From JAGSOU01 sp049974865 (GTDB lineage: Bacteria; Pseudomonadota; Alphaproteobacteria; Rhodobacterales; Rhodobacteraceae), in the NCBI GenBank assembly GCA_049974865.1, contig JBNGCX010000003.1, positions 36,473 through 100,472 of the forward strand: DNA of 64,000 nucleotides. Direction: 5' to 3'. Positions 51,057 to 59,647 of this stretch are shown in pieces. Positions within the stretch are counted from its first letter, which is position 1. Every line of letters starts with the position of its first letter. The notes below the pieces were generated by a model. It did no database searches, was not told the origin of the DNA, and saw only the letters and a program-made list of their open reading frames with translations. The position numbers were made by a program, and so were the translations under genes.

Positions 51057-52886
51057 TCACGTAAACCCGTTTGGCGGCATCACTGCATCCGCCCGTTCCT
51101 GGGCCTTGCGCAGTGCCTCGCGCGGGGATGCGATCCCGCGCAGCATGTCGTGGAATTCCTCGCCGCAGATCTGGATGATGTCGCAGATCTCGGGCACCGG
51201 CGGGCGCGGCCAGAATTGCAGCTCGTCGCGCCACGACATCCCGTCCACCGCTTCGAAGATCGCGGACGTGCGCCGGACCTCCGGATCGGCACCGACGGAA
51301 TAGCGCGGATTGGTGCGGCTGCCGTTCTGGACGTAGAGCTTCTGCGCCTGCGGCGAGGTAAAGACGATCAGCGCCTCGACGGCGGCTCTCACCCGTTCCG
51401 GCGGCAGGTTAGCCGGGATCCCCATCACGTAGCCGCCCACGGGCGCGACCGGGGTCGCCCCGGGACCGGCGGGATGGGGCAGATACCCGGTCTGCCCGGC
51501 GGCGGGCGAGGACGGGTCCAGCTCGAAATACGGCGCCAGCAGGGTGTAGCCATAGGCCATGGCGATGTTGCCCGCCGCATAGGGGCGCACGCGCTCGTAC
51601 CACGACATCGACAGGATGTCGGGCGGCGAGTATTTCAGCAACTCCATCAGGAATTCAGCCGCGCGCAGGCCGGCCTCGGTGTCGATCGTCGGGCGATAGT
51701 CGCGCTCGGCCAGGTGATCGGTATCGAACCCGCCGGCGATCTCGGGCAGGTTCAGTATCGGCTGGCCGAAATCCGCCAGGGTCATCAGAACGGTGTGGCC
51801 CAGGGCCGTGCCGCGCGCGGCGTTCCACGCGATACCATGACGGCCACGTTGCGGATCGTGCAGCGTGCGCGCCGCCTCCAGCAGGGCGCCGGTCGTTGCC
51901 GGCGGTTCCAGCCCAGCCTCGGCGAAGAGATCGCGGCGATAGAACAGGAGTTCCGGCGTGGTCTGCGCCGGCACGCCATAGGGGCGCCCGCCCCAATGCG
52001 CGGCCTTCCAGCCGGCGGTGTGGAAGTCCGCCGGATCGAGCCGCGCGATATCCATTACCTCGTCCAGCGGCATCAGCACACCGCGTTCGGCAAAGCCACC
52101 GACCCATGGCAGGTCGACCGCGACGATGTCGTATCGGCTGACCTTGCGCTCGGCGTTGCGGATCGCCTCTTCGCGCAGCCGGTCAATCGAGAAGGCCCGC
52201 TGGTGGATCTGGGTGCCGATCACCTGCTCGAACTGGCGCTTGAGGTTGTCCATCACCATGAAGGTCGGATCCCCATGCACAAGCACGCGGATGCCGCCGG
52301 GCACCTTCAGCGGTTCAGCCAAGATCTGAAGAGGCGGGATCGACTGGGCCGCCAGGTACGAACCGCCATAGTAGTAATCGGCCGTGTCCTGCGCCTGCTC
52401 GCTTCCGCCGAAACTGGCCTCGCCCAGACGACGGACCCGGCCGGAGAGCTGCATCCACTGGTCCAGGAGTTTTTCGCTGGGATGCATAGAGAAACTCTTG
52501 CCGGACTTGGTGCGCGGGCGCTGCTCAATAAGCCCCGCCTCGATCATTTCCTTCATCCGGCGGTTCGCGGTGGCATAGGGCACCCGCGACGCGCCGATCA
52601 GCGAGGTCGGCGTGATGATCTTGCCTTCCAGGTGGGCGCGGATCAGGTGCAACGCCATGCGATAGAACGGATTGGGTGCAAAAAGCTCGAAGGTGTCCTC
52701 AAGCTCGCCGCCGAATTCCTCCAGAAAGGATACAATCCGGAGCATTTCGGTCTTCGCTTGGGGCGACACCGACTGGCTGTCGTTATATGCACTCATCACG
52801 TTCATGAGTTGCGTCTGTGCCTTTCTCTCGCTTAGGCGCGACGGCGTCGCTGATTTGTTCAATCTGGACGAATCTGAATCGGGCAT
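51057..52886 (-). CDS. One-component regulator: winged helix fused to solute-binding domain
   Basis: A 609-residue protein with an unusual architecture. Residues about 70-150 form a MarR-like winged helix (ITPTSLIGASRVPYATANRR, MKEMIEAGLIEQRPR). From about 195 to 600 it is a family-1 extracellular solute-binding-protein domain (GIRVLVHGDPTFMVMDNLKR, then WKAAHWGGRPYGVPAQTTPE). There is no signal peptide, so the sugar-binding part must act in the cytoplasm as ligand sensor. The ATG at 52886 has GGAGG 8 bases upstream. It is first in the operon and divergent from the ABC importer, so it likely controls both. Confidence 0.85.
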   Translation of the reverse strand: MPDSDSSRLNKSATPSRLSERKAQTQLMNVMSAYNDSQSVSPQAKTEMLRIVSFLEEFGGELEDTFELFAPNPFYRMALHLIRAHLEGKIITPTSLIGASRVPYATANRRMKEMIEAGLIEQRPRTKSGKSFSMHPSEKLLDQWMQLSGRVRRLGEASFGGSEQAQDTADYYYGGSYLAAQSIPPLQILAEPLKVPGGIRVLVHGDPTFMVMDNLKRQFEQVIGTQIHQRAFSIDRLREEAIRNAERKVSRYDIVAVDLPWVGGFAERGVLMPLDEVMDIARLDPADFHTAGWKAAHWGGRPYGVPAQTTPELLFYRRDLFAEAGLEPPATTGALLEAARTLHDPQRGRHGIAWNAARGTALGHTVLMTLADFGQPILNLPEIAGGFDTDHLAERDYRPTIDTEAGLRAAEFLMELLKYSPPDILSMSWYERVRPYAAGNIAMAYGYTLLAPYFELDPSSPAAGQTGYLPHPAGPGATPVAPVGGYVMGIPANLPPERVRAAVEALIVFTSPQAQKLYVQNGSRTNPRYSVGADPEVRRTSAIFEAVDGMSWRDELQFWPRPPVPEICDIIQICGEEFHDMLRGIASPREALRKAQERADAVMPPNGFT

Positions 52887-53108
52887 TGCGCCGGTCCTCC
52901 GCAAAATGTTCAAAGTGGCATCCGGTTCGTAGTGCCAAATAGTCCGGTCTGGATATTGAAATGTCCATTGTGGATGTTTTCGATGCATTTTGGATGATTG
53001 GAAACCAGCATGGTCTTGGCATTCGTCCGAAGTAACGGATGATGATTCCCCGCCGGGAGGACAGCGGGAAATTGGACATGAAACAGGGAAATTCCGGGAG
53101 GAGACCCA
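52887..53108. promoter_or_regulatory. Divergent promoter region with direct repeats
   Basis: A 222-base spacer between the regulator and the importer binding protein. CATTGTGGATG (52966-52976) and CATTTTGGATG (52986-52996) are direct repeats 20 bases apart, two helical turns, a plausible operator pair for the winged-helix regulator. GGGAGGAG precedes the importer start. Confidence 0.6.
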
Positions 53109-54062
53109 ATGAAACTGCGCAACGCTCTGGCTGCGACGACTGCCGCCGCCCTGGTTTTCGCTGGCGCTGCCTCGGCAGAGGCCTTCAAGATCGGCATTAC
53201 CCAGAACAACGTGGGTGTGGACAGCTATCAGACCACCTACGAAAAGGCCTTCATCGCCGCCGCGGACGCCAACTCCAACGTCGAAACCGTGGTTCTGGAC
53301 GCCGGCGGCGACGTGGCCCGCCAGATCGCCCAGATGGAAGACCTGATCCAGCAGGAAGTCGACGCCATCATCATCTGGCCGACCAACGGCGAGGCCGTGA
53401 TCCCCGCCGTGCGCAAGGCGCACAAGGCCGGTATCCCGGTGATCGTCACCAATTCGAACATTGCCGAGCAGGGCTTCGACTTCGTCGCCTCGTTCTCGGG
53501 CCCGGACAACATCACGCAAGGCGCGCGGTCAGCCGAGATCATGTGCGACAAGTTCAAGGAGATGGGCATCGAGAACGAAGCCAAGATCGTGCAGATCTCG
53601 GGTCAGCCGGGCTACACCACCGCGATCGAGCGCCAGAAGGGCTTCGATGACCGTCTGCCCGAGGTCTGCCCGAACGTCACCCTGGTGGAGACACAGCCGG
53701 GCGACTGGAACCGCGAAAAGTCGCAGAAGGTCATGGAAGCCTTCCTGGTCAAATACGACGACATCGACGGCGTCTATGCCGGCGACGACAACATGGGCGT
53801 GGGCGCCCTGAACGCCGCCAAGGCCGCAGGCCGCAACGGCATCATCTTCGTCGGTGCCACCAACTTCGCCGTGGGCTACGAGGCGATGGAGCGCGGCGAG
53901 TACTGGGGCTCGATCTACCAGTCGCCGGTGGACGATGCCGAGGCCGCCCTGCAGACCGCCATCGACGTATTGGAAGGCAAGGACGTGCCTTTCCTGAACT
54001 ACTTCGACACGCCGAAGATCACCCAGGACAACATGGGCGACTTCACCAAGCCGGTCTTCTAA
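53109..54062 (+). CDS. Sugar-type periplasmic binding protein
   Basis: A 317-residue type-1 periplasmic binding protein of the ribose/xylose class. The signal peptide (KLRNALAATTAAALVFAGAA, cleavage after ASA) leads to KIGITQNNVGVDSYQTTYEK, IIWPTNGEAVIPAVRKAHKA and VGATNFAVGYEAM. It captures a sugar or polyol for the ABC importer encoded at 54973-58528. It is the first gene on the plus strand and is followed by a strong hairpin, as binding proteins often are. Confidence 0.92.
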   Translation: MKLRNALAATTAAALVFAGAASAEAFKIGITQNNVGVDSYQTTYEKAFIAAADANSNVETVVLDAGGDVARQIAQMEDLIQQEVDAIIIWPTNGEAVIPAVRKAHKAGIPVIVTNSNIAEQGFDFVASFSGPDNITQGARSAEIMCDKFKEMGIENEAKIVQISGQPGYTTAIERQKGFDDRLPEVCPNVTLVETQPGDWNREKSQKVMEAFLVKYDDIDGVYAGDDNMGVGALNAAKAAGRNGIIFVGATNFAVGYEAMERGEYWGSIYQSPVDDAEAALQTAIDVLEGKDVPFLNYFDTPKITQDNMGDFTKPVF

Positions 54063-54074
54063 GAGACGGCCTGG

Positions 54075-54104
54075 GCGCGGGGCAGCCACAAGGCTGGCCC
54101 GCGC
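54075..54104 (+). promoter_or_regulatory. Stem-loop after binding-protein gene
   Basis: A 13-base stem (GCGCGGGGCAGCC with GGCTGGCCCGCGC, one mismatch) and a four-base ACAA loop, 12 bases after the stop. There is no long T run. It probably keeps binding-protein message above that of the later genes. Confidence 0.75.
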
Positions 54105-54146
54105 ATCTTCAATCACAACACGATTTCGATGAACGGAGAGAACGCC

Positions 54147-54944
54147 ATGGGCCGTGTCTCTGGACGCTCCTGCATTGTCACCGGTGCAGCACAGGGGATC
54201 GGGCGCGCGATCGGCGAAGCCCTGCTCGACGAGGGCGCGGATGTCTGCTTTGCCGACATCAACGCCGACAAGGTGAAACAGGTGGCCGAGGAGAATGCCG
54301 GGCGGGCCGCACAGGCGGGCGGCAAGGTGACCTGGGCCGGGGTGGACGTGACCGACCGCGCGCAGGTGCGCGCCATGATCGACAAGGCCGTGGCCGCATT
54401 CGGCAAGCTGGACGTCAAATTCAACAACGCTGGCGTCAACAAGCCGATGAACTTCCTCGACGCGACCGAGGAGAACTGGAACTTCATCATGGGCGTCAAC
54501 GGCCTGGGCTGCATGATCGGCATGCAGGAAGCGGCCAGGCAGTTCATCCGCCAGGGCACCTTCGGCAAGATCGTCAACACCGCCTCCATCGCCAGCCGCC
54601 AGGGCTTTGACAATGTCGCCCCGTATTGCGCGAGCAAATGGGCGGTGGTGTCGCTGACCCAATCCGGGGCGCGCGATCTCGCCAAGCATGATATTACCGT
54701 GACGGGTTTCGCGCCCGGCGTGGTGGCAACGGAGATGTGGGAGCAGGTCGATCAGGACCTGTTGGAGATCGGCGCCGCGGAACGTCCCGGCCAGGCCATG
54801 GAGGAGTTCTCGGCCGAGATCCTGAAAGGGCGCGTGGCAAAGCCCGAGGACATAACCGGGACGACGACCTTCCTGGCGTCCAAGGACAGCGACTACATGA
54901 CCGGGCAGATCGTCATGATCGATGGAGGCATGACGCTGGTCTGA
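54147..54944 (+). CDS. SDR, butanediol/polyol dehydrogenase-like (b)
   Basis: A 265-residue SDR with TGAAQGIGRAIGEALLDEG, NNAGVNKPMNF, YCASKWAV and YMTGQIVMIDGG. GVVATEMWEQVDQDLLEIG mirrors the other SDR of the island. I use the ATG at 54147 with GGAGAG 6 bases before it rather than the ATG at 54129. It lies between binding protein and permease, so it acts on the imported solute or its product; opposite stereospecificity to the paralogue is one possibility. Confidence 0.88.
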   Translation: MGRVSGRSCIVTGAAQGIGRAIGEALLDEGADVCFADINADKVKQVAEENAGRAAQAGGKVTWAGVDVTDRAQVRAMIDKAVAAFGKLDVKFNNAGVNKPMNFLDATEENWNFIMGVNGLGCMIGMQEAARQFIRQGTFGKIVNTASIASRQGFDNVAPYCASKWAVVSLTQSGARDLAKHDITVTGFAPGVVATEMWEQVDQDLLEIGAAERPGQAMEEFSAEILKGRVAKPEDITGTTTFLASKDSDYMTGQIVMIDGGMTLV

Positions 54945-54972
54945 AGAGCGCCATCGGATTGGGGAGAATCAG

Positions 54973-56004
54973 ATGACGGAAATAACGCGCAACGGAGCTG
55001 GCCGCAAAGGCGGCAGGCGGGAGGAAGGCATGGCGGGATTGTCGAAATCAAGTATCGGGGGCTTTCTGGCCCGGCAGGGCATTCTGGTGGCCTTCGCGGT
55101 GTTTATCATCGGCTTCACGGTCGCAAACGAGCGCTTTCTTGACCCCGATAACATCATGGGCGTGATCCGCTCGTCGGCCATTCTCGGTGTCATGGCGCTG
55201 GGTGTCACCTTCGTGGTGATCAGTGGCAATCTCGACCTGTCCGTGGGCTCGATGATGTCGTTCTCGACCATCGTGGTGCTGGACCTGCACGACAAGATCG
55301 GCCCGACCCTGGCCATCCCGGCCATGTACGCCATGACGCTCGCCCTGGGCGCTGTGATCGGCTTCTTGGTGGGGTATCTCAAGCTCAATTCGCTGATCGT
55401 GACCTTGGGCATGCTGTCGGCCATTCACGGGCTGACGCTGACCTATTCGGGCGGCAAGAACATGGATATCACCGACAAGGAAGGCACCTGGTTCGGCCTA
55501 TTCGGCCAGGGTGACGCGCTGGGTATTCCCGTGCCGATCCTGATGTTCGTGCTACTCGCGGCCTTCCTCGGCCTCGTGCTGGCCAAGACGCCTTTTGGGC
55601 GCAAGGTCTATGCCGTCGGCGGCAACGGCGTCGCGGCGACGTTCTCTGGCATCCGCCGGCCGCGGGTGGTCTTCACCTGCTACCTGATCTCGGCCTTCTG
55701 CGTGGCCACCGCCGGCCTGATCCAGGCCAGCCGCAGCCTGGGCAGCCAGAACACGGTCGGACAGGGGCTGGAACTGGAGGTTCTGGCCGCGGTCATCCTC
55801 GGCGGCGCCTCTCTGATGGGCGGGTCCGGCACGATCTTCAAGACGGTGATCGGCGTTCTGATCCTGGGGTTCATCCAGAATGGCCTGCTGCTCGTCGGGC
55901 TGCAGTTCTACGTCCAATACGTCGTCACCTGGATCATCATCATCCTTGCGGTCTGGCTGGATATCGCGGCCAAGCGCGGCAAGCTCTGGTCCCCCATCGC
56001 GTGA
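54973..56004 (+). CDS. Ribose-type ABC permease 1
   Basis: A 343-residue BPD_transp_2 permease with about nine hydrophobic segments; GVTFVVISGNLDLSVGSMM and LEVLAAVILGGASLMGGSGT are the RbsC/XylH signatures. The first 25 residues are charged and may be cytoplasmic; an internal ATG at 55030 could be the true start. It forms the channel with the second permease. Confidence 0.9.
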   Translation: MTEITRNGAGRKGGRREEGMAGLSKSSIGGFLARQGILVAFAVFIIGFTVANERFLDPDNIMGVIRSSAILGVMALGVTFVVISGNLDLSVGSMMSFSTIVVLDLHDKIGPTLAIPAMYAMTLALGAVIGFLVGYLKLNSLIVTLGMLSAIHGLTLTYSGGKNMDITDKEGTWFGLFGQGDALGIPVPILMFVLLAAFLGLVLAKTPFGRKVYAVGGNGVAATFSGIRRPRVVFTCYLISAFCVATAGLIQASRSLGSQNTVGQGLELEVLAAVILGGASLMGGSGTIFKTVIGVLILGFIQNGLLLVGLQFYVQYVVTWIIIILAVWLDIAAKRGKLWSPIA

Positions 56005-56018
56005 CATAGGAGGCGCAA

Positions 56019-57020
56019 ATGGCACCCGGCACTCTCAGCACATTCCTGAAACGCGGCGCGATCTGGGGCTTCATCGTCCTCGAGCTGGTCTTCTTCTCGG
56101 TCGCGGGCGAGTTCCTGTCCCTCAGCGACAAGGCGTTCATGGACCTCGACAACATGCTGCTGCTGTTCAAGCAGTCGGCGCCGATCGGGATCATCGCGAT
56201 GGGCATGACCATCATCATGATCAACGGCAACATCGACCTGTCCGTGGGCGCCACCTTCGCGCTGAGTGCGATCGTCCTTCTGGATTGCATGACCTGGCCG
56301 GTCTTTGCGGGGCTCGGCGACGGGGTGATCCCGGTGGCCTGGGCGCTGGCGCTGCTGACGGGCGTCGTTCTGGGCGCGGTCAACGGTCTGATCGTGTGGA
56401 AAACCGGTGTCGACGCCTTCATCGTCACGCTGGGCGCGATGCTGGGATATCGCGGTCTTGTCTTCATGTATAACGGCGAGCAGCCCACCTCGCACCTGAA
56501 CTGGACGCTGGTGGATTTCGCCGAGGCGCAGTTCCTCGGGCTGCACACGGTCACATGGTTCCTGCTGGCGGTCACCGCGGCGATCTGGTTCCTGATGAAC
56601 CGCACCGTGCACGGCCGCAACGCCTATGCCATCGGCGACAACCGCGACGCGGCGGTGAACGCGGGGATCCGCGTGGGGCCGCACATCGTGGTCAACTTCA
56701 TGATCATCGGCTTCCTCGCCTCGCTGTCGGCGGTGGTGTTCTACTCGGAAAGCGGCTCGGTGAACCCCAATGACGGCGAGTTGTACGAGCTTTGGACGAT
56801 CACCGCGGTCGTGCTGGGCGGCACCAAGCTGACCGGCGGTTCCGGGTCGGTGATCTCGACCTTTGGCGGGGTTCTGGCGATCCAGCTTCTGCGCAAGGGA
56901 CTGGGCCATATCGGCGCCGATACCGAGACGGTCAATCTGGTGATCGGCCTGATCCTGATCGCGGTCCTGTTCCTTGACCGGCAGCTCAACATCAAGGGCA
57001 AAGAGGAGTTGAGAGTATGA
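56019..57020 (+). CDS. Ribose-type ABC permease 2
   Basis: A 333-residue partner permease with MTIIMINGNIDLSVGATFAL, and LYELWTITAVVLGGTKLTGG near the end. Two different permeases replace the homodimer of RbsC. It lies 14 bases after permease 1 and overlaps the ATPase start by 4 bases. Confidence 0.9.
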   Translation: MAPGTLSTFLKRGAIWGFIVLELVFFSVAGEFLSLSDKAFMDLDNMLLLFKQSAPIGIIAMGMTIIMINGNIDLSVGATFALSAIVLLDCMTWPVFAGLGDGVIPVAWALALLTGVVLGAVNGLIVWKTGVDAFIVTLGAMLGYRGLVFMYNGEQPTSHLNWTLVDFAEAQFLGLHTVTWFLLAVTAAIWFLMNRTVHGRNAYAIGDNRDAAVNAGIRVGPHIVVNFMIIGFLASLSAVVFYSESGSVNPNDGELYELWTITAVVLGGTKLTGGSGSVISTFGGVLAIQLLRKGLGHIGADTETVNLVIGLILIAVLFLDRQLNIKGKEELRV

Positions 57021-58528
57021 CGACGCAAACACCCGCCCTGCGCCTGGAGGGGATCGTCAAGACCTTCCCCGGCGTCCGCGCCCTCGACGATGTCTCCTTC
57101 AGTGTCATGCCCGGCGAGGTGCACGCGCTGATGGGTGAGAACGGCGCCGGGAAATCGACCCTGATGAAGGTTCTGGGCGGCATCTACCAGCCCGACGAAG
57201 GCCGGATCGTGGTCAGCGAAGCGCCCGCGGTGATGACCTCGCCACTGGAGGCCAAGGCCAAGGGCATCGTTTTCATCCACCAGGAGCTGAGCCTGGCCGA
57301 GGAACTGTCGGTCGCCGAGAACATCTATCTGGGCGAGTTGCCGCGCAAGCGCTTCGGCCGCGTGGACTGGAGCACGCTCTATGCGCAGACCAACGAGATC
57401 CTCGAAAAGCTCAAGGTCGGCTTCGATGCCAAGACGCGCGTTGGCGACCTGTCGATCGCCAACCAGCAGATGGTCGAGATCGCCCGCGCCCTGACCGTCG
57501 ACGCGAAGGCGGTGATCTTCGATGAGCCGACCGCCTCGCTGACCGACGCGGAAAAGGTGGTGCTGTTCGACGTGATCGCCGACCTCAAGGCGCACGGCGT
57601 GGGGATCATCTACATCTCGCACCGCATGGAAGAGATCTTCAAGATCACGGACCGCATCAGCGTGCTGCGCGACGGCCAGTACCGGGGCACCCTGACCACG
57701 GCGGAGACCAGTGAGGACGAGGTCACCCAGATGATGATCGGGCGCAAGCTGGACCTGTCGCGCAACGTCAGTCGCCACGCGCTGGGCGACGTGGCGCTTG
57801 AGGTCCGGGGCCTGTCCTGCGGCCACCTGTTCCAGGATGTCAGCTTCGAGGTGCGCCGCGGCGAGGTGGTGGGCTTTTACGGCCTCGTCGGCGCGGGCCG
57901 CACCGAGATTGCCGAAACCCTCTTCGGTTTGCGCGAACCCAGCACGGGGCAAATCCTTCTGGACGGCACGGAAACCCGCATCCATTCGCCGGCAGACGCG
58001 ATCGCCAAGGGGATCTCGCTGGTTCCCGAAGACCGCAAGGGGCAGGGGTTGGTGCTGGGCATGAACTGCCGGGACAACATGACCCTGCCGCAGGTCGACG
58101 ATCTGACCGCCGGCCCCTTCGTGGCGGATGGGGCCGAGATCGCGATCTTCGACCAGTACCGCGACAAGCTCGATATCCGCACCCCGGGCTGGAAGCAGCT
58201 GGCCGGCAACCTGTCCGGCGGCAACCAGCAGAAGATCGTGATCGGCAAATGGCTGTCGATGCATCCCAACGTGCTGATCGTGGACGAGCCGACGCGCGGC
58301 ATCGACGTCGGTTCGAAATCCGAGATCCACAACCTGATCCGGGACCTGGCGGCGCAGGGCTATGCGGTGATTGTCATCAGCTCGGAAATGCCCGAGGTGC
58401 TGCATGTCAGCGACCGCATCGTCGCCATGTATCACGGGCGGATCATGCGCACCTTCACCTCGGACGAGGTGAGCGAGGACAACCTGATCCAGGCGATTTC
58501 TGGCATCAACGGCGACAAGGTTGCCTGA
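57017..58528 (+). CDS. Ribose-type ABC ATPase (double ABC domain)
   Basis: A 503-residue tandem ATPase of the RbsA/XylG class. Domain 1 has Walker A GENGAGKST (40-48) and domain 2 the degenerate GLVGAGRTEIAE, as usual in this class. NLSGGNQQKIVIGKWL is the second signature. It drives uptake and is the last gene of the plus-strand operon. Confidence 0.94.
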   Translation: MTTQTPALRLEGIVKTFPGVRALDDVSFSVMPGEVHALMGENGAGKSTLMKVLGGIYQPDEGRIVVSEAPAVMTSPLEAKAKGIVFIHQELSLAEELSVAENIYLGELPRKRFGRVDWSTLYAQTNEILEKLKVGFDAKTRVGDLSIANQQMVEIARALTVDAKAVIFDEPTASLTDAEKVVLFDVIADLKAHGVGIIYISHRMEEIFKITDRISVLRDGQYRGTLTTAETSEDEVTQMMIGRKLDLSRNVSRHALGDVALEVRGLSCGHLFQDVSFEVRRGEVVGFYGLVGAGRTEIAETLFGLREPSTGQILLDGTETRIHSPADAIAKGISLVPEDRKGQGLVLGMNCRDNMTLPQVDDLTAGPFVADGAEIAIFDQYRDKLDIRTPGWKQLAGNLSGGNQQKIVIGKWLSMHPNVLIVDEPTRGIDVGSKSEIHNLIRDLAAQGYAVIVISSEMPEVLHVSDRIVAMYHGRIMRTFTSDEVSEDNLIQAISGINGDKVA

Positions 58529-58658
58529 TGCGGGAGGGGGTTCCCGGGCTTGGCCGGATGAGCCCGCATCAGGCACGTCGCACGACGGCGACCGATGCTG
58601 CGGCGAAGCCCTCAGGTGGCACTGCCGGATCGGACCTGTCGGGAGCGCCCCGCACCCA

Positions 58659-59546
58659 TCACTCTTGATCCAGCCTGAAAGCCTCCAGAAGGTCGCCAAC
58701 GAGGGGATTCGGGAAGCGTCGGTTCAAGGTCACGGCGAGGAAGCGCTCCGCTATACCGTCGAGCCGGGCCAGTTCGACAAGCGTCCCGGCGGCCAATTCG
58801 TCCCGCACCACGATCGGCGGAATGACCGCAAGCCCCGCATTCGCCCGCGCCAGGAGGCGCAGCATGGCCATGTCGTCGGCCTCGGCGGCGATCCTCGGCA
58901 CAACCCCGATCCGCTCGACAAGCGCGTCGAAGGATGCCCGCAAGGCCGTCTCCGGCGTGGGAAGGATCAAAGGCTCCGCGGCGAGAAGATCGGCCAGGGA
59001 CCGGCCCGCAAGATCGGCCAACGGCGTCCCGACCAGGCTGACCGGCTGTGTGGACAAGTCGTGGACGAGGTAGGGGCTCGTTGCGTCCCGTGCAGGGAAA
59101 AGATTGGTCAGGACCACGTCGAGGGACAGCGCCTCAAGCGCCCTGAAAAGCTCTGCCTGTGAGCCTGAGCGGAGAACCACCTCCACGTCCGGACGCCCGA
59201 TCAACGGCTCGAGAAACCCGATCTGGAAGTTGCGCGAGAGCGTGGCAAGCGCCCCGACCCTGAGCGCCCTGCGCGCGGTACCGGCGTTGCGCAGCGTGGC
59301 GGTCAGGTCCTCCGCGGTGCGGAAGATCGCCTCGGCATGGTCGAGCGCAATCCGGCCAGCCTCCGTCAGCACCAGGCCACGCCCGCGTCGTTCGAAAAGG
59401 TCGTGGCCGAGCGCCGCCTCCAATGCCCTGATCTGGGTCGAAAGCGCCGATTGCGACAGGTTCAGCGCACGCGCCGCACCGGTCAGCGTGCCGTCCCGCG
59501 CGACGGCACGGAAAAGCCGTAGGTGATGAAGGTTCAAGGCCGCCAT
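58659..59546 (-). CDS. LysR-family regulator next to dabBA
   Basis: A 295-residue LysR protein: HTH LTGAARALNLSQSALSTQIR (about 20-45) and an effector domain with LRVGALATLSRNFQIGFLEP. The ATG at 59546 overlaps the left arm of an inverted repeat shared with the dabB promoter, so autoregulation and dab control by inorganic-carbon signals are likely. Upstream TTG starts are less credible. Confidence 0.88.
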   Translation of the reverse strand: MAALNLHHLRLFRAVARDGTLTGAARALNLSQSALSTQIRALEAALGHDLFERRGRGLVLTEAGRIALDHAEAIFRTAEDLTATLRNAGTARRALRVGALATLSRNFQIGFLEPLIGRPDVEVVLRSGSQAELFRALEALSLDVVLTNLFPARDATSPYLVHDLSTQPVSLVGTPLADLAGRSLADLLAAEPLILPTPETALRASFDALVERIGVVPRIAAEADDMAMLRLLARANAGLAVIPPIVVRDELAAGTLVELARLDGIAERFLAVTLNRRFPNPLVGDLLEAFRLDQE

Positions 59547-59647
59547 ACTTCTATCCAACAGAACGTTTCAATAGAAAGTATGTAATTTTTTAATGCTATG
59601 CGAGGCGATATTTGACTGGCGAGCTCTGAACCGCCCGGAGGACCGCA
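59547..59647. promoter_or_regulatory. LysR/dabB operator region
   Basis: An A+T-rich divergent spacer. A long imperfect inverted repeat spans 59544-59582, CATACTTCTAT against ATAGAAAGTATG (one base inserted). Within it are TTCT-N7-AGAA (59549-59563), a LysR T-N11-A site, and TTTC-AATA-GAAA (59566-59577). Confidence 0.7.

Noticed and set aside
51057..52886. Periplasmic substrate-binding protein of the importer
   Set aside because: No signal peptide is present, a winged-helix region comes first, and a normal binding protein with signal peptide is encoded at 53109-54062.
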